DNA of 64,000 nt from CBDBBY01 sp965205055 (GCA_965205055.1 OZ242030.1:2418001-2482000); one strand, 5' to 3'. Counted from the first letter of the stretch, positions 51,674 to 60,741 are shown. A program made the numbers and translations. The notes: generated by a model from the sequence alone, not told the origin.

Positions 51674-51928
51674 TCCTACTTCCTTCGCTGTAGTTTCAAG
51701 GCCGCAAGCTGCGCCTTCCATCGTATAACGAAGTGACATGAAAATTCCGTCGAAAGACGAAAAATTAGTTCGGAAAATGCCATATTGCGCAGATCGCGTC
51801 TTGCGGCCTTGCGAACAATCCAATCCGGCAATCGCCTTCAAAGTTCCGCTCACTTCTTGCCAAGCCGTCTCTCTACACCCTAAACGGCTCGGCGACACGA
51901 GCGATTTGCTTCAGAAGACGAAGTCGAC

Positions 51929-52645
51929 ATGAATATCCGGAAAGACCGCGAGCAAGACGGGCCGGACATAACCGACCCCGCAATCCGCGACGCAGCGAGC
52001 GTCCTCCTTTTCAGAGAAGCGGACTCCGGTCCTCGAGTTCTGATCGGGCAGCGCGGCAGCACCGCGGTTTTCATGCCGAACAAATTCGTTTTTCCCGGCG
52101 GCGCGGTCGGCAAGGAGGACCGCGACGTTGCCTTGGCAACGCCGCTTGGACCGGCGTGCATTTCCCGTTTGGCGCGGTCCGCGCCGCCCGAGATCGTTTC
52201 CATGCTTGCTCCGTGCGCTGTTCGGGAGCTGAGCGAAGAAACCGGCCTCATGCTTGCGGAAAAATCCGAACAGCGCCGATTCCATGAGCACCCGAGCTGG
52301 AAAGCGTTTTTCTGCTCGGACTTGGTTCCGAGCGCCAAAGGACTTGTCTATTTCTACCGGGCGCTCACGCCTCCCGGCCTTCCCCGGCGATTCGACACGA
52401 GGTTCTTTCTCGGCGTTCTCGGCGAGGTGTCGCTTGCGGGCGATCCGGACGACTTCTCGGGCGCATCCGATGAACTCGGGCGACTTCAGTGGTTTCCTGT
52501 TTCGGACGCGCAAGAGCTGGATTTGCCTTACATCTCGCGCGTTGTGCTCAATGAGGCAATGCTGGTGCTGAAAAACGAACGGCCTCCCCCCAGCGTGCCT
52601 TTTCATTTCTTCAAGAACGGACGGAAGCGGATCGTCCGCGTATAG
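51929..52645 (+). CDS. NUDIX hydrolase (NUDT19-like, interrupted box)
   Basis: 238 residues. The NUDIX box is split: it starts FVFPGGAVGKEDRD at residues 53-66 and is completed by CAVRELSEETGL at 96-107 after an insertion of about 30 residues. This is the arrangement of the NUDT7/NUDT19-like CoA or diphosphate hydrolases. The Glu residues of RELSEETG (99-106) bind the catalytic Mg. Probable substrate is a nucleoside-diphosphate derivative or CoA ester; not determinable. It stands alone between the EF-hand gene (divergent) and the P1 peptidase gene (convergent). Confidence 0.85.
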   Translation: MNIRKDREQDGPDITDPAIRDAASVLLFREADSGPRVLIGQRGSTAVFMPNKFVFPGGAVGKEDRDVALATPLGPACISRLARSAPPEIVSMLAPCAVRELSEETGLMLAEKSEQRRFHEHPSWKAFFCSDLVPSAKGLVYFYRALTPPGLPRRFDTRFFLGVLGEVSLAGDPDDFSGASDELGRLQWFPVSDAQELDLPYISRVVLNEAMLVLKNERPPPSVPFHFFKNGRKRIVRV

Positions 52646-52674
52646 ACCTCGACCCCGCCCGGAATCGAGAATGC

Positions 52675-53688
52675 TCAACCGCCTTCGGTTCGCGCAAACT
52701 TTTCCTTCCATGAAGGGAGAGTATCGCCGTCCTCGGGTTCAGCAAGATAAACCGCTCTGGCGGTCGCGCGCGAAAGACATGCAGCCGCCGCATGGCAGAT
52801 TGAGAACATGTCTCGGTGCGGCTCCTTCAGCGGACGCTTTCCGGTTGAAACCGCGAAGGCCAAGTCGCCGTCGAACAATGTATGGGACGGCACTATCGCT
52901 CTCGCGAAGCCGTCGTGGGCGCAGACCGCCATTCTGGTCGCTTCGGACTGGGTCAGCACGGCGTCCGTCGCGACTATCGCTATTGATGTATTTGCGTTGA
53001 CGGGCGGATCGCCCATCGGCAGCAAAGCTTCTTCCAGCGGATTCGACGATCGCGACACGCCGAGACCGCCGAATTCATTCCCGATCTCGAATGGCGCGGC
53101 CCAGAAGCAGGGTCCGTCCGCCTGCAGGACCGATCCGAGCGAATTGATCGCGGCCAGGCTGCCGACCGTGTAGCCGCCGGAGGTGACGACGGACGCTGAA
53201 CCCAGACCTCCCTTGACTTGCATCGTAGTCGCTCCGCAGCCCGCTCCTGCGGTCCCCAGCCGGAAATCTTCGCTTGCGGATTCCAGCGCATTCGCTCCCA
53301 GTTCGAAATACGGGCTCTCCGTCCAGTTTTTCATGCCTCCGTTCAGCAGATCGAACAAAATCGCGGCGGGCACGATCGGAACGACGGCGGATCCGACCTT
53401 GAAGCCCCGTCCGCGTTTCGCCAGCGCGGCGGCCGCTCCCGATGCCGCGTCCAAGCCAAAAGCGGATCCGCCGGACAGGACGATCGCATCGACCTCCTGC
53501 ACCAGCCTATCCGGCGCCAAAAGGTCTGTTTCGCGGGTGCCGGGAGCGCCGCCCATTACATGAACAGCGGCCACGAACGGCTCGGCCCCCGTCAGGACGG
53601 TCGTCCCCGTCTTGATTCGCGCGTCCTCCGCGTTCCCGACCAGAATGCCCTCAACGTCAGTGATCAGATTTCTTTCGCCAACTTTCAT
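52675..53688 (-). CDS. P1 family self-processing peptidase (DmpA/NylC type)
   Basis: 337 residues from the Met at 53688 (MKVGERNLITDVEGILVGNA). Family blocks are GGSAFGLDAASGAAAAL, IVPAAILFDL, LGTAGAGCGATT and, at the autocleavage site, VNANTSIAIVATDA, where the chain is expected to split before Thr234 (after Asn233) to expose the N-terminal nucleophile. P1 enzymes include the aminopeptidase DmpA, BapA beta-peptidases and the 6-aminohexanoate oligomer hydrolase NylC; the Thr nucleophile after Asn is nearer to NylC. Cytoplasmic or exported is unclear; no signal peptide. Faces the NUDIX gene convergently. Confidence 0.9.
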   Translation of the reverse strand: MKVGERNLITDVEGILVGNAEDARIKTGTTVLTGAEPFVAAVHVMGGAPGTRETDLLAPDRLVQEVDAIVLSGGSAFGLDAASGAAAALAKRGRGFKVGSAVVPIVPAAILFDLLNGGMKNWTESPYFELGANALESASEDFRLGTAGAGCGATTMQVKGGLGSASVVTSGGYTVGSLAAINSLGSVLQADGPCFWAAPFEIGNEFGGLGVSRSSNPLEEALLPMGDPPVNANTSIAIVATDAVLTQSEATRMAVCAHDGFARAIVPSHTLFDGDLAFAVSTGKRPLKEPHRDMFSICHAAAACLSRATARAVYLAEPEDGDTLPSWKEKFARTEGG

Positions 53689-53902
53689 TGAATCTTGCTG
53701 CCTTTGCGCGGACATTTTTCGGAGCGTTCCGCCGACCGCCCGTCAGAATTCGAACCGTTGAATGCAAGACGCGGATTTTCAAAGGCCAGCCTTGCATCCA
53801 AAGTCGCAACCGTAAGCTGCGAGGCGACGATGGTTGCATCGCAAGGGTCGAGTCAAGCGAAATGCAAACGGCAACGATTGCCGACGAATGGACAGCCGGC
53901 GA

Positions 53903-54292
53903 CTATTGCTGCCGTCCGCTCCTGATCTTTTCGACGACCAAAATCGTTATCCACACCACCCATGCGGGAACGCTTGCGGCGGCGCAGTAGGCGAAAATTC
54001 CGATCGGCCCGAACAACCCGCCTATGATCGCAGCGAGAACGGTAACGACGCCTGCAAGCAGGAAAGTTATGATTGCCGCCCGGCCGTTGCCGCGCTTGTA
54101 GATGAGCCAGCAAGCCGCCGCCAACGGCAGACCGGCGAAAATGGTCGGCCAAAGCGACAGCCAAATTTTCGGATCGAGCGGGATGGAAAAGCCGCGCGCC
54201 ATCGTCGAAAACATGATCGTTACCGGCAACCACAGCAAGGCTATGAACGCGACGGCAACGACTTTGCCGGCCTTTACCGTTCCTTGTGCCAC
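53903..54292 (-). CDS. Hypothetical small membrane protein
   Basis: About 129 residues if translation starts at the GTG at 54292; the open frame continues to 54880, but the upstream part is antisense to herA and not protein-like. It has four predicted membrane helices (VVAVAFIALLWLPVTIMF; WLSLWPTIFAGLPLAAACWL; AIITFLLAGVVTVLAAIIGG; VPAWVVWITILVVEKIR), and MARGFSIPLDPKIW between the first two. No family recognised and the start is uncertain. It follows herA in the same direction after about 270 bp. Confidence 0.45.
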   Translation of the reverse strand: MAQGTVKAGKVVAVAFIALLWLPVTIMFSTMARGFSIPLDPKIWLSLWPTIFAGLPLAAACWLIYKRGNGRAAIITFLLAGVVTVLAAIIGGLFGPIGIFAYCAAASVPAWVVWITILVVEKIRSGRQQ

Positions 54293-54560
54293 TTTAGATT
54301 CATTCGGTTCGAATCCGATGTTCAGTGCAGAATTGACCTCATCCGTGCTACGGCTCGGCGCGACTCGCGTGTCCACAATCGCACTGGAGTAACCGTCGCC
54401 AAAATCACAATATATTGCTGTGAACTCACGATCCTCAGCGGGGATTGAGCGAACCGGAAATTCCTTACGGCCGCGCGTTCCGCACCTAAGTCCAACTGGA
54501 ATTCGGAAAGCAAACCTGAATTTGTTCACCTCCGCGGACGAGAATCCCGACTTCCGATTT

Positions 54561-56318
54561 TCACTTGAATCCGTTCGCCTCCAAGAACTCGTCGACCGTA
54601 TTGAATGCATTGAAGAACAAGGGCGCGCCCGCGAACGAAAGCGGACTGACGGGACCGATCGACATGAACGAATATTGCCTGCTGGACGCGCTGAAGGAGG
54701 AGTGCGGATCTCTGAACATTCGGTACAGTCCAAGTGATCTGTCGGACGTGCCCACCAATTCTTGAAGAGAACGGAATTCTTGTCCGAGCCCCAGTCCAAA
54801 TCCAAAAAAAAGTATGCGGAGTTGCTGCAGGATTTCAGTGTGAATGCTTGAAAGCGTTTGACTGATGAAAAGCCAGCCAAGCCCGTATTTTCGTGTTGTT
54901 CGCGCTGCGTCTATCAACGCAGAGCGCACGGCAGCGCTTTCTTCATCTTCATTGTCGATAAATCTAGGCGCCAATCGGTGGGCTTCGTCGATGACGACCA
55001 GCGTGTTCAGGCTTTGATTTTCTTTGTAGTGCCTTTCCGCATGGAACGACAATCCCTCGATCAATCGCTTGATCACCAGCGATTGAATCTTTTCGTTCCA
55101 AAACACTTTTTGATCGCGTCGGCTGGACAGGTCGATCACAAGAATCGGACGGCTTTTTCCCGTGCTCGTCAACAGCCATCGAAGCCCTCGATCTACGCTT
55201 CTGGCCTGATTGCGGTTCCTGAACAGCTCTGTCACCGGCGACCAATATTCTCGGTAGAACGCTTCAGGATCTGCATCGATTATCGCCTCATTGAAGCGGT
55301 TGCGCGGTGCTTCTGATCGATAAAACAATCTTTGGAACTTATCATCTTGCAAAAGCTTCCAAGCCCTTTCGAATGATCCGTGCTCGTGCAGCAACTCCAG
55401 CTTCACTTTCTGTTTATCAAGGCGAGTGGCAAGATTCCTGCAAGCTGACTCGCGGTTCGCGCCTTTCGGAACGGTCAATTGCTCAAAAAAAGTTGATTCA
55501 TACAGTATTTGTTCAAAAAGCTCCCAGCGGTCGAGCACCAGATTTTGAACGGAAAGCACCACCGAATTCTTCCCAAGATTGCCGGTAATTCTTCCCAATG
55601 GAAGCGCGAACTCATGCTCTGAATCCAAATTCCTGAAGTCACGCGCAAATTCGCCTTGCGGATCAATAACCAGCAAAGCCATTTTGGGATGCCGCGAGTA
55701 GGCCAGCAATATCTTCTTTGCCAGAACGGATTTTCCGGAGCCCGTTTTGCCGAATATTCCCAAGTGATATGCCTCGCCTGCTCCATCATGCCCTTTGTCG
55801 AAATGCTTGAACCAAAGGGGAAGCTTCGGATTGGAGCCGTAAACGCGACCCAGATAGTAGATTTGATCCCTGCAAGGTTTCAGCAATTCGTCGAGCACGC
55901 GGTCCGTCGCGATATGAATGCGGGTGCCTGTGGGCGGTACGGTGCCGAGGATGCTTGGCTCGTATCCGGCTTCGCCGCCCTCGCGAAAGACCGCGCTGAT
56001 GATCATTTTGCCCAGATGGGTATCCTGCCGCTCGCTGACCGCATCCACGCGACCTCGCTGGCGAATGAGGCTTCGCATCGTCGCGTCTTCATGCCAGATG
56101 TTGCGGAGCTCCACCTCTGTGATTTGACCCAATGCGCAATGGATTTTGAAGTCTTGATTGAAGCGGAACAATGCAAGCTCGCCGATGAGCTTGCGCGAAA
56201 CCGCCGTGCCCAGGATGTCGAGACCGAGACTGACCGTTGAAGACGGAGAGCCGATCACGCCTATGCAATCGGACTCATCAACGAAATTCGCTATTTTGGG
56301 CGTGCGATCCATTTTCAC
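54561..56318 (-). CDS. herA: HerA-like DNA-translocase ATPase
   Basis: 585 residues. The N-terminal beta-barrel resembles the HAS barrel of HerA (IGVIGSPSSTVSLGLDILGT, SRKLIGELALFRF). The central FtsK/HerA RecA-like domain has Walker A GIFGKTGSGKSVLAKK at 188-202, then LLVIDPQGEFARDF at 216-229, and Walker B LVVIDEAHRLAPRF near 443-457, with a C-terminal sensor region (RKYGLGWLFISQTLSSI). It should form a hexameric ring that pumps double-stranded DNA into an associated nuclease. Its ATG overlaps the stop of the nurA-like gene by four bases (ATGA), so the two are made together. The role in this bacterium (end-resection or phage defence) is inferred. Confidence 0.9.
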   Translation of the reverse strand: MKMDRTPKIANFVDESDCIGVIGSPSSTVSLGLDILGTAVSRKLIGELALFRFNQDFKIHCALGQITEVELRNIWHEDATMRSLIRQRGRVDAVSERQDTHLGKMIISAVFREGGEAGYEPSILGTVPPTGTRIHIATDRVLDELLKPCRDQIYYLGRVYGSNPKLPLWFKHFDKGHDGAGEAYHLGIFGKTGSGKSVLAKKILLAYSRHPKMALLVIDPQGEFARDFRNLDSEHEFALPLGRITGNLGKNSVVLSVQNLVLDRWELFEQILYESTFFEQLTVPKGANRESACRNLATRLDKQKVKLELLHEHGSFERAWKLLQDDKFQRLFYRSEAPRNRFNEAIIDADPEAFYREYWSPVTELFRNRNQARSVDRGLRWLLTSTGKSRPILVIDLSSRRDQKVFWNEKIQSLVIKRLIEGLSFHAERHYKENQSLNTLVVIDEAHRLAPRFIDNEDEESAAVRSALIDAARTTRKYGLGWLFISQTLSSIHTEILQQLRILFFGFGLGLGQEFRSLQELVGTSDRSLGLYRMFRDPHSSFSASSRQYSFMSIGPVSPLSFAGAPLFFNAFNTVDEFLEANGFK

Positions 56319-57451
56319 ATTCCTGAAATCCGGCGGTATCCGTTCATGGCATAGAATACCTCTTCGATATCCCCGTCGTATTCTTCCGCAATTCGCTGCG
56401 TGGTGACTTGTCTGAAAGCCGGTACTGAACGGGCCACGGCTTTCACGGTTCGGTCTGCAAGATAGATCGGGAACGGCTCCAGCATTGACGGAGTGACCGT
56501 CTGCAGTTTGATGCCCTGCACCACAGCAGCCAGGCGGCTTGCATCGGTCGTGATGTTCTTCGCATATTCAATTCGATACGCCGGCAGCCAAGCCCTTGGT
56601 TTGTAGTAGATCACATGGACCTGTTTGAGTGCGGACAAAACTTCGTCCGCGACCGCAGCGACACCCCGATCATGCGGTTTCGGCAGCTTGTTTACGTCGA
56701 ATTTCCAGTTGTCGCGGGCAAGAGAGCGAGGTCTGGTCAATTCACCTTCATTCAAGAGGATCGAAAGTATTCCGCGGTCGTCGTAGGATACGGGCCAATC
56801 CAAGGCAGTGCCTATTTCACGACGAGTCGAATATTTCGGGAGAGCTACATATTGCTTGTCCGCGCTATTGGACTTCAGCACATGCAGATAAGCCTCCAAA
56901 TATGCCTTGCAGTTTCCAATGAACTCGCGCGCGCTGCTCAGATGCTTCGCAACCCGGGATAAATTTACTGCTTGATCGAATCGAATGATGGGCAACGCAA
57001 TCGTACCGTCCAGCATGGGCAAGTCGTGCGGCGCTTTCGCCAGCAGTCGGAGTTCTTCGCCCAGCATCACAGCACTGAGCAAGATTGGCGTCTCTTGAAA
57101 GTGCGGTTCGGAAGCAACAAAGATCCGATGGCGCGGCCGTTCCCAATGGATCGTTTCCGACGGCGCGGCAAGTCCCTCCACGACAACGGCAGCGGCAACC
57201 GCAAGATCGGTCGCCAAGAGACGTTCAATTGCATAGGAACCGTCTGCCGCGCAGGTCGATTGCGGCGGAGCCAGACCCAACGCAGCCTCATTCATGAGCA
57301 TGCCGGAATTTACAAGCTTTGCTCTGAGTGAGTCCCTTTCCTCCGCGACCTTGTTGAAAGATGTTACGATTTTGCGCGCAACTGTCGTTGTATTGCCCAA
57401 TATCTCGTCCAAGAGCGCCGCGGGCAGATCTTCAAAGGGCGAAGTCAGCAT
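56315..57451 (-). CDS. nurA: NurA-domain nuclease, partner of HerA
   Basis: 378 residues. Two acidic motifs of the NurA family are visible: CAADGSYAIERLLATDLAVA with Asp70, and PMLDGTIALP with Asp148. The C-terminal NurA region is VHVIYYKPRAWLPAYRIEY ... ITTDASRLAAVVQ. NurA is a Mn-dependent 5'-3' exonuclease/endonuclease that feeds from the HerA ring. It lies first in the two-gene operon, overlapping herA as ATGA. An insertion-sequence pair lies 357 bp upstream, so the promoter region may have been disturbed. Sequence-based identity is fairly secure given the two motifs plus the adjacent HerA. Confidence 0.82.
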   Translation of the reverse strand: MLTSPFEDLPAALLDEILGNTTTVARKIVTSFNKVAEERDSLRAKLVNSGMLMNEAALGLAPPQSTCAADGSYAIERLLATDLAVAAAVVVEGLAAPSETIHWERPRHRIFVASEPHFQETPILLSAVMLGEELRLLAKAPHDLPMLDGTIALPIIRFDQAVNLSRVAKHLSSAREFIGNCKAYLEAYLHVLKSNSADKQYVALPKYSTRREIGTALDWPVSYDDRGILSILLNEGELTRPRSLARDNWKFDVNKLPKPHDRGVAAVADEVLSALKQVHVIYYKPRAWLPAYRIEYAKNITTDASRLAAVVQGIKLQTVTPSMLEPFPIYLADRTVKAVARSVPAFRQVTTQRIAEEYDGDIEEVFYAMNGYRRISGM

Positions 57452-57808
57452 TTTCCGAAAAGTTGCCTGCTATCCGGTCTGAACATCCGAAAACTCATAA
57501 CGCGGCGCGGAGGAGGCAGAAACCACTTTTCGCCGAACCATTCGAAAGTTCGAACTCTTGTCTTTCCGGATTGCTCCGGCCCCGCCAGACGCAGTGCTCA
57601 ACTGCCAATCGATGGAAATTGCGGAGCTTGCCCTTGCCTGCGGCATCGGTCCAGTTGATCGTTTCGCCATCGCATTCAAATCTTTTAGTCTTCGGCTATC
57701 AGCAAATATTCGCGCGGCCGCCCTGCGTAGAATTCCGACATCTTTCGGAGTTCGTCATGCGCAGTTTCCGACGGTTGTCGCGAGAAATCTTATTTCCCAA
57801 ATGACCTA
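57452..57808. other. Region between nurA and the first insertion sequence, possible broken ORF
   Basis: 357 bases without a secure gene. On the minus strand a short frame starts MSEFYAGRPREYLLIAED near 57739 and stops. One base out of register the reading continues as FECDGETINWTDAAG and further, ending near 57490, which looks like a frameshifted small gene. A different minus-strand frame (57470-57679, 69 codons) is also open and ends 18 bp before nurA. Neither is recognised. The region probably holds the nurA-herA promoter. Confidence 0.3.
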
Positions 57809-58682
57809 GGGCCTGTCTATGCTAAATCATGCGTCATTTCGAAGACGGCGGCGAGGCTCACAAAGCCCAGGAACGTCGCGTCAAGCTTGTCGAACCGCGT
57901 GAAGAGGCGCCGGCAGCCTTTGAATCTCCAGAACAGACGTTCGATCTCGTTCCGCATCCTGCAGGTTTCCCAGTCGCAGTTCCATTCGGCTTTCCGGTTC
58001 GCCTTCGGCGGCACGACTGGCGTCATCCCCAGGTCGCGGACGAGCTGGCGGGTCTCGTCGCCCTCGCAGGCGCGGTCCATCGCCAGAGGCGCGCCCGCGA
58101 CCGGATCGGCCCAGCTCTTCAGAAGGGCGCGGCCTTCGGGCGCGTCGTTGGCCTGGCCGCCGGACAGGCGAAAAATCATTGCCTGCCGGTCACTTGCGGA
58201 GATCATGTGAATCTTCGCGTACCAACCGCCGCGCGACTTGCCGATGCTTTGCGGCCCGTTCGTCTTCCGCGCTCCGGTGCCGTCTGGATGCGCCTCGGCG
58301 CTGGTGCTGTCGAGGCCGAAGCACTCCGCGTCCCCGCCGGGCGCATGCAGTTCCCGAAGCGCGGCGAACAGCCGCTTGAGCACGCCGCTGCGCGACCAGC
58401 GGCGGAACCGGGCGTAGACCGAGTACCATTTTCCGAAACGCTCCAGCAAGGCGCGCCACTTGCAGCCGTTCTCCAGAACGTACAGGACCGCGTTGATGAT
58501 TGCGATGTAGGGAATCCGCACGTTCCCGCGCTGAACCGGCAGGAAGGGACGGATTTTGGCGTACTGTTTTGCCGAGGTCTGTTTCATGATTGTGTGCCGC
58601 TCGATTTTTATGTCATTTTTGACAGTCACTTAAGCATGGATCCAAGCAAAACTCAAGCAAAAATTCTAGCGTAGACAGGCCC
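57809..58682 (-). mobile_element. IS5-family element (IS427-like group)
   Basis: 874 bp bounded by near-perfect terminal inverted repeats: GGGCCTGTCTATGCTAAA at the left and the complement of TCTAGCGTAGACAGGCCC at the right (two or three mismatches in 18). It carries one transposase gene. The flanking TA on both sides (57807-57808 and 58683-58684), with C before and A after, gives the target CTAA, matching the Y-TA-R preference of the IS427 group. Orientation is given by the transposase. Confidence 0.88.
57817..58587 (-). CDS. IS5-family transposase
   Basis: 256 residues if the start is the Met at 58587 (MKQTSAKQYAKIRPFLPVQR); an in-frame Met at 58629 is also possible. DDE residues are visible in CFGLDSTSAEAHPDG, in LAMDRACEGDETRQL, and in RMRNEIERLFWRFKGCRRL, which carries the catalytic Glu with the Y/N-type spacing of IS5 enzymes. 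It cuts and pastes its own element. The stop codon lies inside the left inverted repeat. The reading frame appears intact, so the element may be active. Confidence 0.93.
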   Translation of the reverse strand: MKQTSAKQYAKIRPFLPVQRGNVRIPYIAIINAVLYVLENGCKWRALLERFGKWYSVYARFRRWSRSGVLKRLFAALRELHAPGGDAECFGLDSTSAEAHPDGTGARKTNGPQSIGKSRGGWYAKIHMISASDRQAMIFRLSGGQANDAPEGRALLKSWADPVAGAPLAMDRACEGDETRQLVRDLGMTPVVPPKANRKAEWNCDWETCRMRNEIERLFWRFKGCRRLFTRFDKLDATFLGFVSLAAVFEMTHDLA

Positions 58683-58707
58683 TAAAGAAAACACCGGTCA
58701 TATCGGC

Positions 58708-60460
58708 GGGTGCATCCCATTTTTTGTGGAACCGGGTAACTCCGCGCTTTCGTGTGTCGCTCGGGTTTTGCGTTCCGGGGGTTGCAATCGAGGCCTGCGC
58801 GGTTCAGCATGGATCGGTCCCGGGGCGGTTTCCGAAGACCCGCGCACGGCGGGCGCCGCGCCTCCGGGGCGCGAGCAGCAGAGGTCATCATGGCAGAGAA
58901 GATACGGGACGCGGAGTTCCGCCATCCGGAATTGGCGGCGTTTTTGCAGGGTTTGACGGACGAGCAGGCGGCGGCGCTGGGTCCATTGAGTGTCGAGCGC
59001 GACGGCGTTGCGTCGCAGTACTGGCGCGAGGACGGCCGGGTGCGTTGCCGCGAGTTCGAGGCGGCGTCCGGCGGGCCGTCCTCGGAGATGGAGGCGCTGC
59101 ATGCGGAGATCGCGGCGGCGTTCGGCCGTTCGCTTCCTCGGATGAGGGCGGAGTTGCGGGGCGGCGGCGTTCCGGATCTGGACGCCATAGAGACGTCGAT
59201 CCGCGACGATCTGCCGGGCGGCGGGGCGAAGTGCTACGCTGCGCTGCTCGAGGCGTTCGACGCCGCTCTTCCGCCCCCGTCCTGCCCGCGTTGCGGCCGG
59301 CGGATGGACCGTCACGGCCGGGTCGGGAAGACGTTCGGGACGCGCTTCGGACCGGTCCGGGTCGAACGGCGCCGTTTCCGCTGCCGCGGGTGCGGCGACA
59401 GCTGTTTCCCTTTGGACCCGGCGCTGGATCTGGAAGGCAAGAACGTCACGCCCGGCGCGGAAAGCCTCTATGCGGACGCCGCCAGTTCCGACAGTTATGA
59501 GCAGGCGCGCCGCCAGCTGAAGAACTTCGCCGGCGTGGAGGTTCCGGCGTCGACTCTCCAGCGCCATGTCTTGAGGATCGGCGAAGAGATGCAGGCGTTC
59601 GAGCGGGCGGACGCCGAGGCGTCGCCTCCGGCGAAGCGGGTTCTGCTGGGGATCGACGGCACTGGAGTTCCGATGGCCGCCCGCGAGGTCGAGGGCGTGG
59701 CCGGCAAGCAGGCGGACGGCTCGGCGAAGACCCGAGAGGCGAAGGTCGTCGTCTGCCGCGAGGCCGACAGCCTGGACCCGAAGACCGGGGAGCCGCGGAA
59801 AGGCCGGAAGAGCGGAGCTGTCAGCGTCCGCATCGACAGCGCGAGGTCGGCGAACGGGGCCGGGCGGGTCTCGGAGTTCGCCGCCCGCCTGGAGCAGTTC
59901 TTGCACCGGAACGGCGTGTTCGCGGCCGAGGAGGTGGTGGTGCTGTCCGACGGAGCGCCGTGGATCCGGACCGTCTGCGAAGAGATCCTGCCCGGACGGA
60001 AAACGACCTTCATCCTCGACCTGTACCACGCCCTCGAATACGCGGCCGCCGCCGTGCAGGCGGTGACGCCGGACGAGGGCGAGCGGAAGGCGTGGATGGA
60101 CTGGATCAGGAAGCAGCTGGACGCCGGGCGGGTCGACCGGGCCATCGCCGCCCTGAAGCCGCATCGCGACCGGTCCGAAGCCGTCGCGGCCTGCATCCGC
60201 TACTACGAGGCCAACAGGGACCGAATGCGCTACGACCTCTACCGGAAGCGCGGCCTGCCGGTCGGATCCGGCGTCGTGGAAAGCGCTTGCAAACGCATCG
60301 TCGGAAGCCGGCTCAAAGGAGCCGGGCGCCACTGGTCGAAAGCGGGCGCCAACGCCGTGCTCGCCGTCAAATGTTGCTTCGAAAACATGCGCTGGCCCGA
60401 CTTCCTCGATTGGAGGGCTTGCCGCGCCGCAGCCGCATAACCAAAAAATGGGATGCACCC
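58708..60460 (+). mobile_element. ISKra4-like insertion sequence with 9-bp target duplication
   Basis: 1753 bp. The left end GGGTGCATCCCATTTTTTG (58708-58726) is repeated inverted at the right end (60442-60460). Directly outside, CATATCGGC occurs at 58699-58707 and again at 60461-60469, a perfect 9-bp target-site duplication, which proves the boundaries and implies recent insertion. It lies only 25 bp from the IS5-type element. One transposase gene on the plus strand. Confidence 0.9.
58890..60440 (+). CDS. ISKra4-family-like transposase
   Basis: 516 residues from the ATG at 58890 (MAEKIRDAEFRHPELAAFLQ), with AGAGG upstream; the open frame reaches up to 58752 but into the end of the element. 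A zinc-ribbon-like Cys cluster lies in CPRCGRRMDRHGRVG and RRRFRCRGCGDSCFPLDPAL. The catalytic core has LLGIDGTGVPM, VVLSDGAPWIRTV, ILDLYHALEY and LPVGSGVVESACKRIVGSRL, the last with the probable catalytic Glu. The frame is intact. The stop codon falls just inside the right inverted repeat. Confidence 0.88.
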   Translation: MAEKIRDAEFRHPELAAFLQGLTDEQAAALGPLSVERDGVASQYWREDGRVRCREFEAASGGPSSEMEALHAEIAAAFGRSLPRMRAELRGGGVPDLDAIETSIRDDLPGGGAKCYAALLEAFDAALPPPSCPRCGRRMDRHGRVGKTFGTRFGPVRVERRRFRCRGCGDSCFPLDPALDLEGKNVTPGAESLYADAASSDSYEQARRQLKNFAGVEVPASTLQRHVLRIGEEMQAFERADAEASPPAKRVLLGIDGTGVPMAAREVEGVAGKQADGSAKTREAKVVVCREADSLDPKTGEPRKGRKSGAVSVRIDSARSANGAGRVSEFAARLEQFLHRNGVFAAEEVVVLSDGAPWIRTVCEEILPGRKTTFILDLYHALEYAAAAVQAVTPDEGERKAWMDWIRKQLDAGRVDRAIAALKPHRDRSEAVAACIRYYEANRDRMRYDLYRKRGLPVGSGVVESACKRIVGSRLKGAGRHWSKAGANAVLAVKCCFENMRWPDFLDWRACRAAAA

Positions 60461-60741
60461 CATATCGGCTTCCGGTTTGGCATAGCACTCAGGATGCCGA
60501 ACCGGGACCGCCGAACGGCAGAGTTGCAATTTGGGCCGTTCCAAATTCCGCGATGTCGCAGGCTTGACGGTTGCAATTTCGCCAATCTGGAATATTTATC
60601 AGCGTCAATCATTGCGCGGCTTCCTTCGCTGCGTTGCTCGCCCCGATCTCAGATTGAGACAGAAGCTATTCTGTGAATGCTCTCAGCCGACTCAATTCCT
60701 GGCCGGGCGGCAAAGCTGAACACATTCGAAAGAGCGGAAAC

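Noticed and set aside
51674..51928. ECF-type promoter upstream of the EF-hand gene (GGAAT ... CGTTATA)
   Set aside because: The spacing between the two elements (about 13 bases) is too short for known ECF promoters, so no site was annotated.
53903..54880. Full 325-codon frame on the minus strand
   Set aside because: Only the last 129 or so codons look like a membrane protein. The N-terminal part overlaps the herA 3' end in another frame and is not protein-like.
60461..60741. Minus-strand frame that might be a gene split by the ISKra4-like element
   Set aside because: Joining the sequence across both insertion sequences gives a stop codon immediately after the junction and no known protein pattern.
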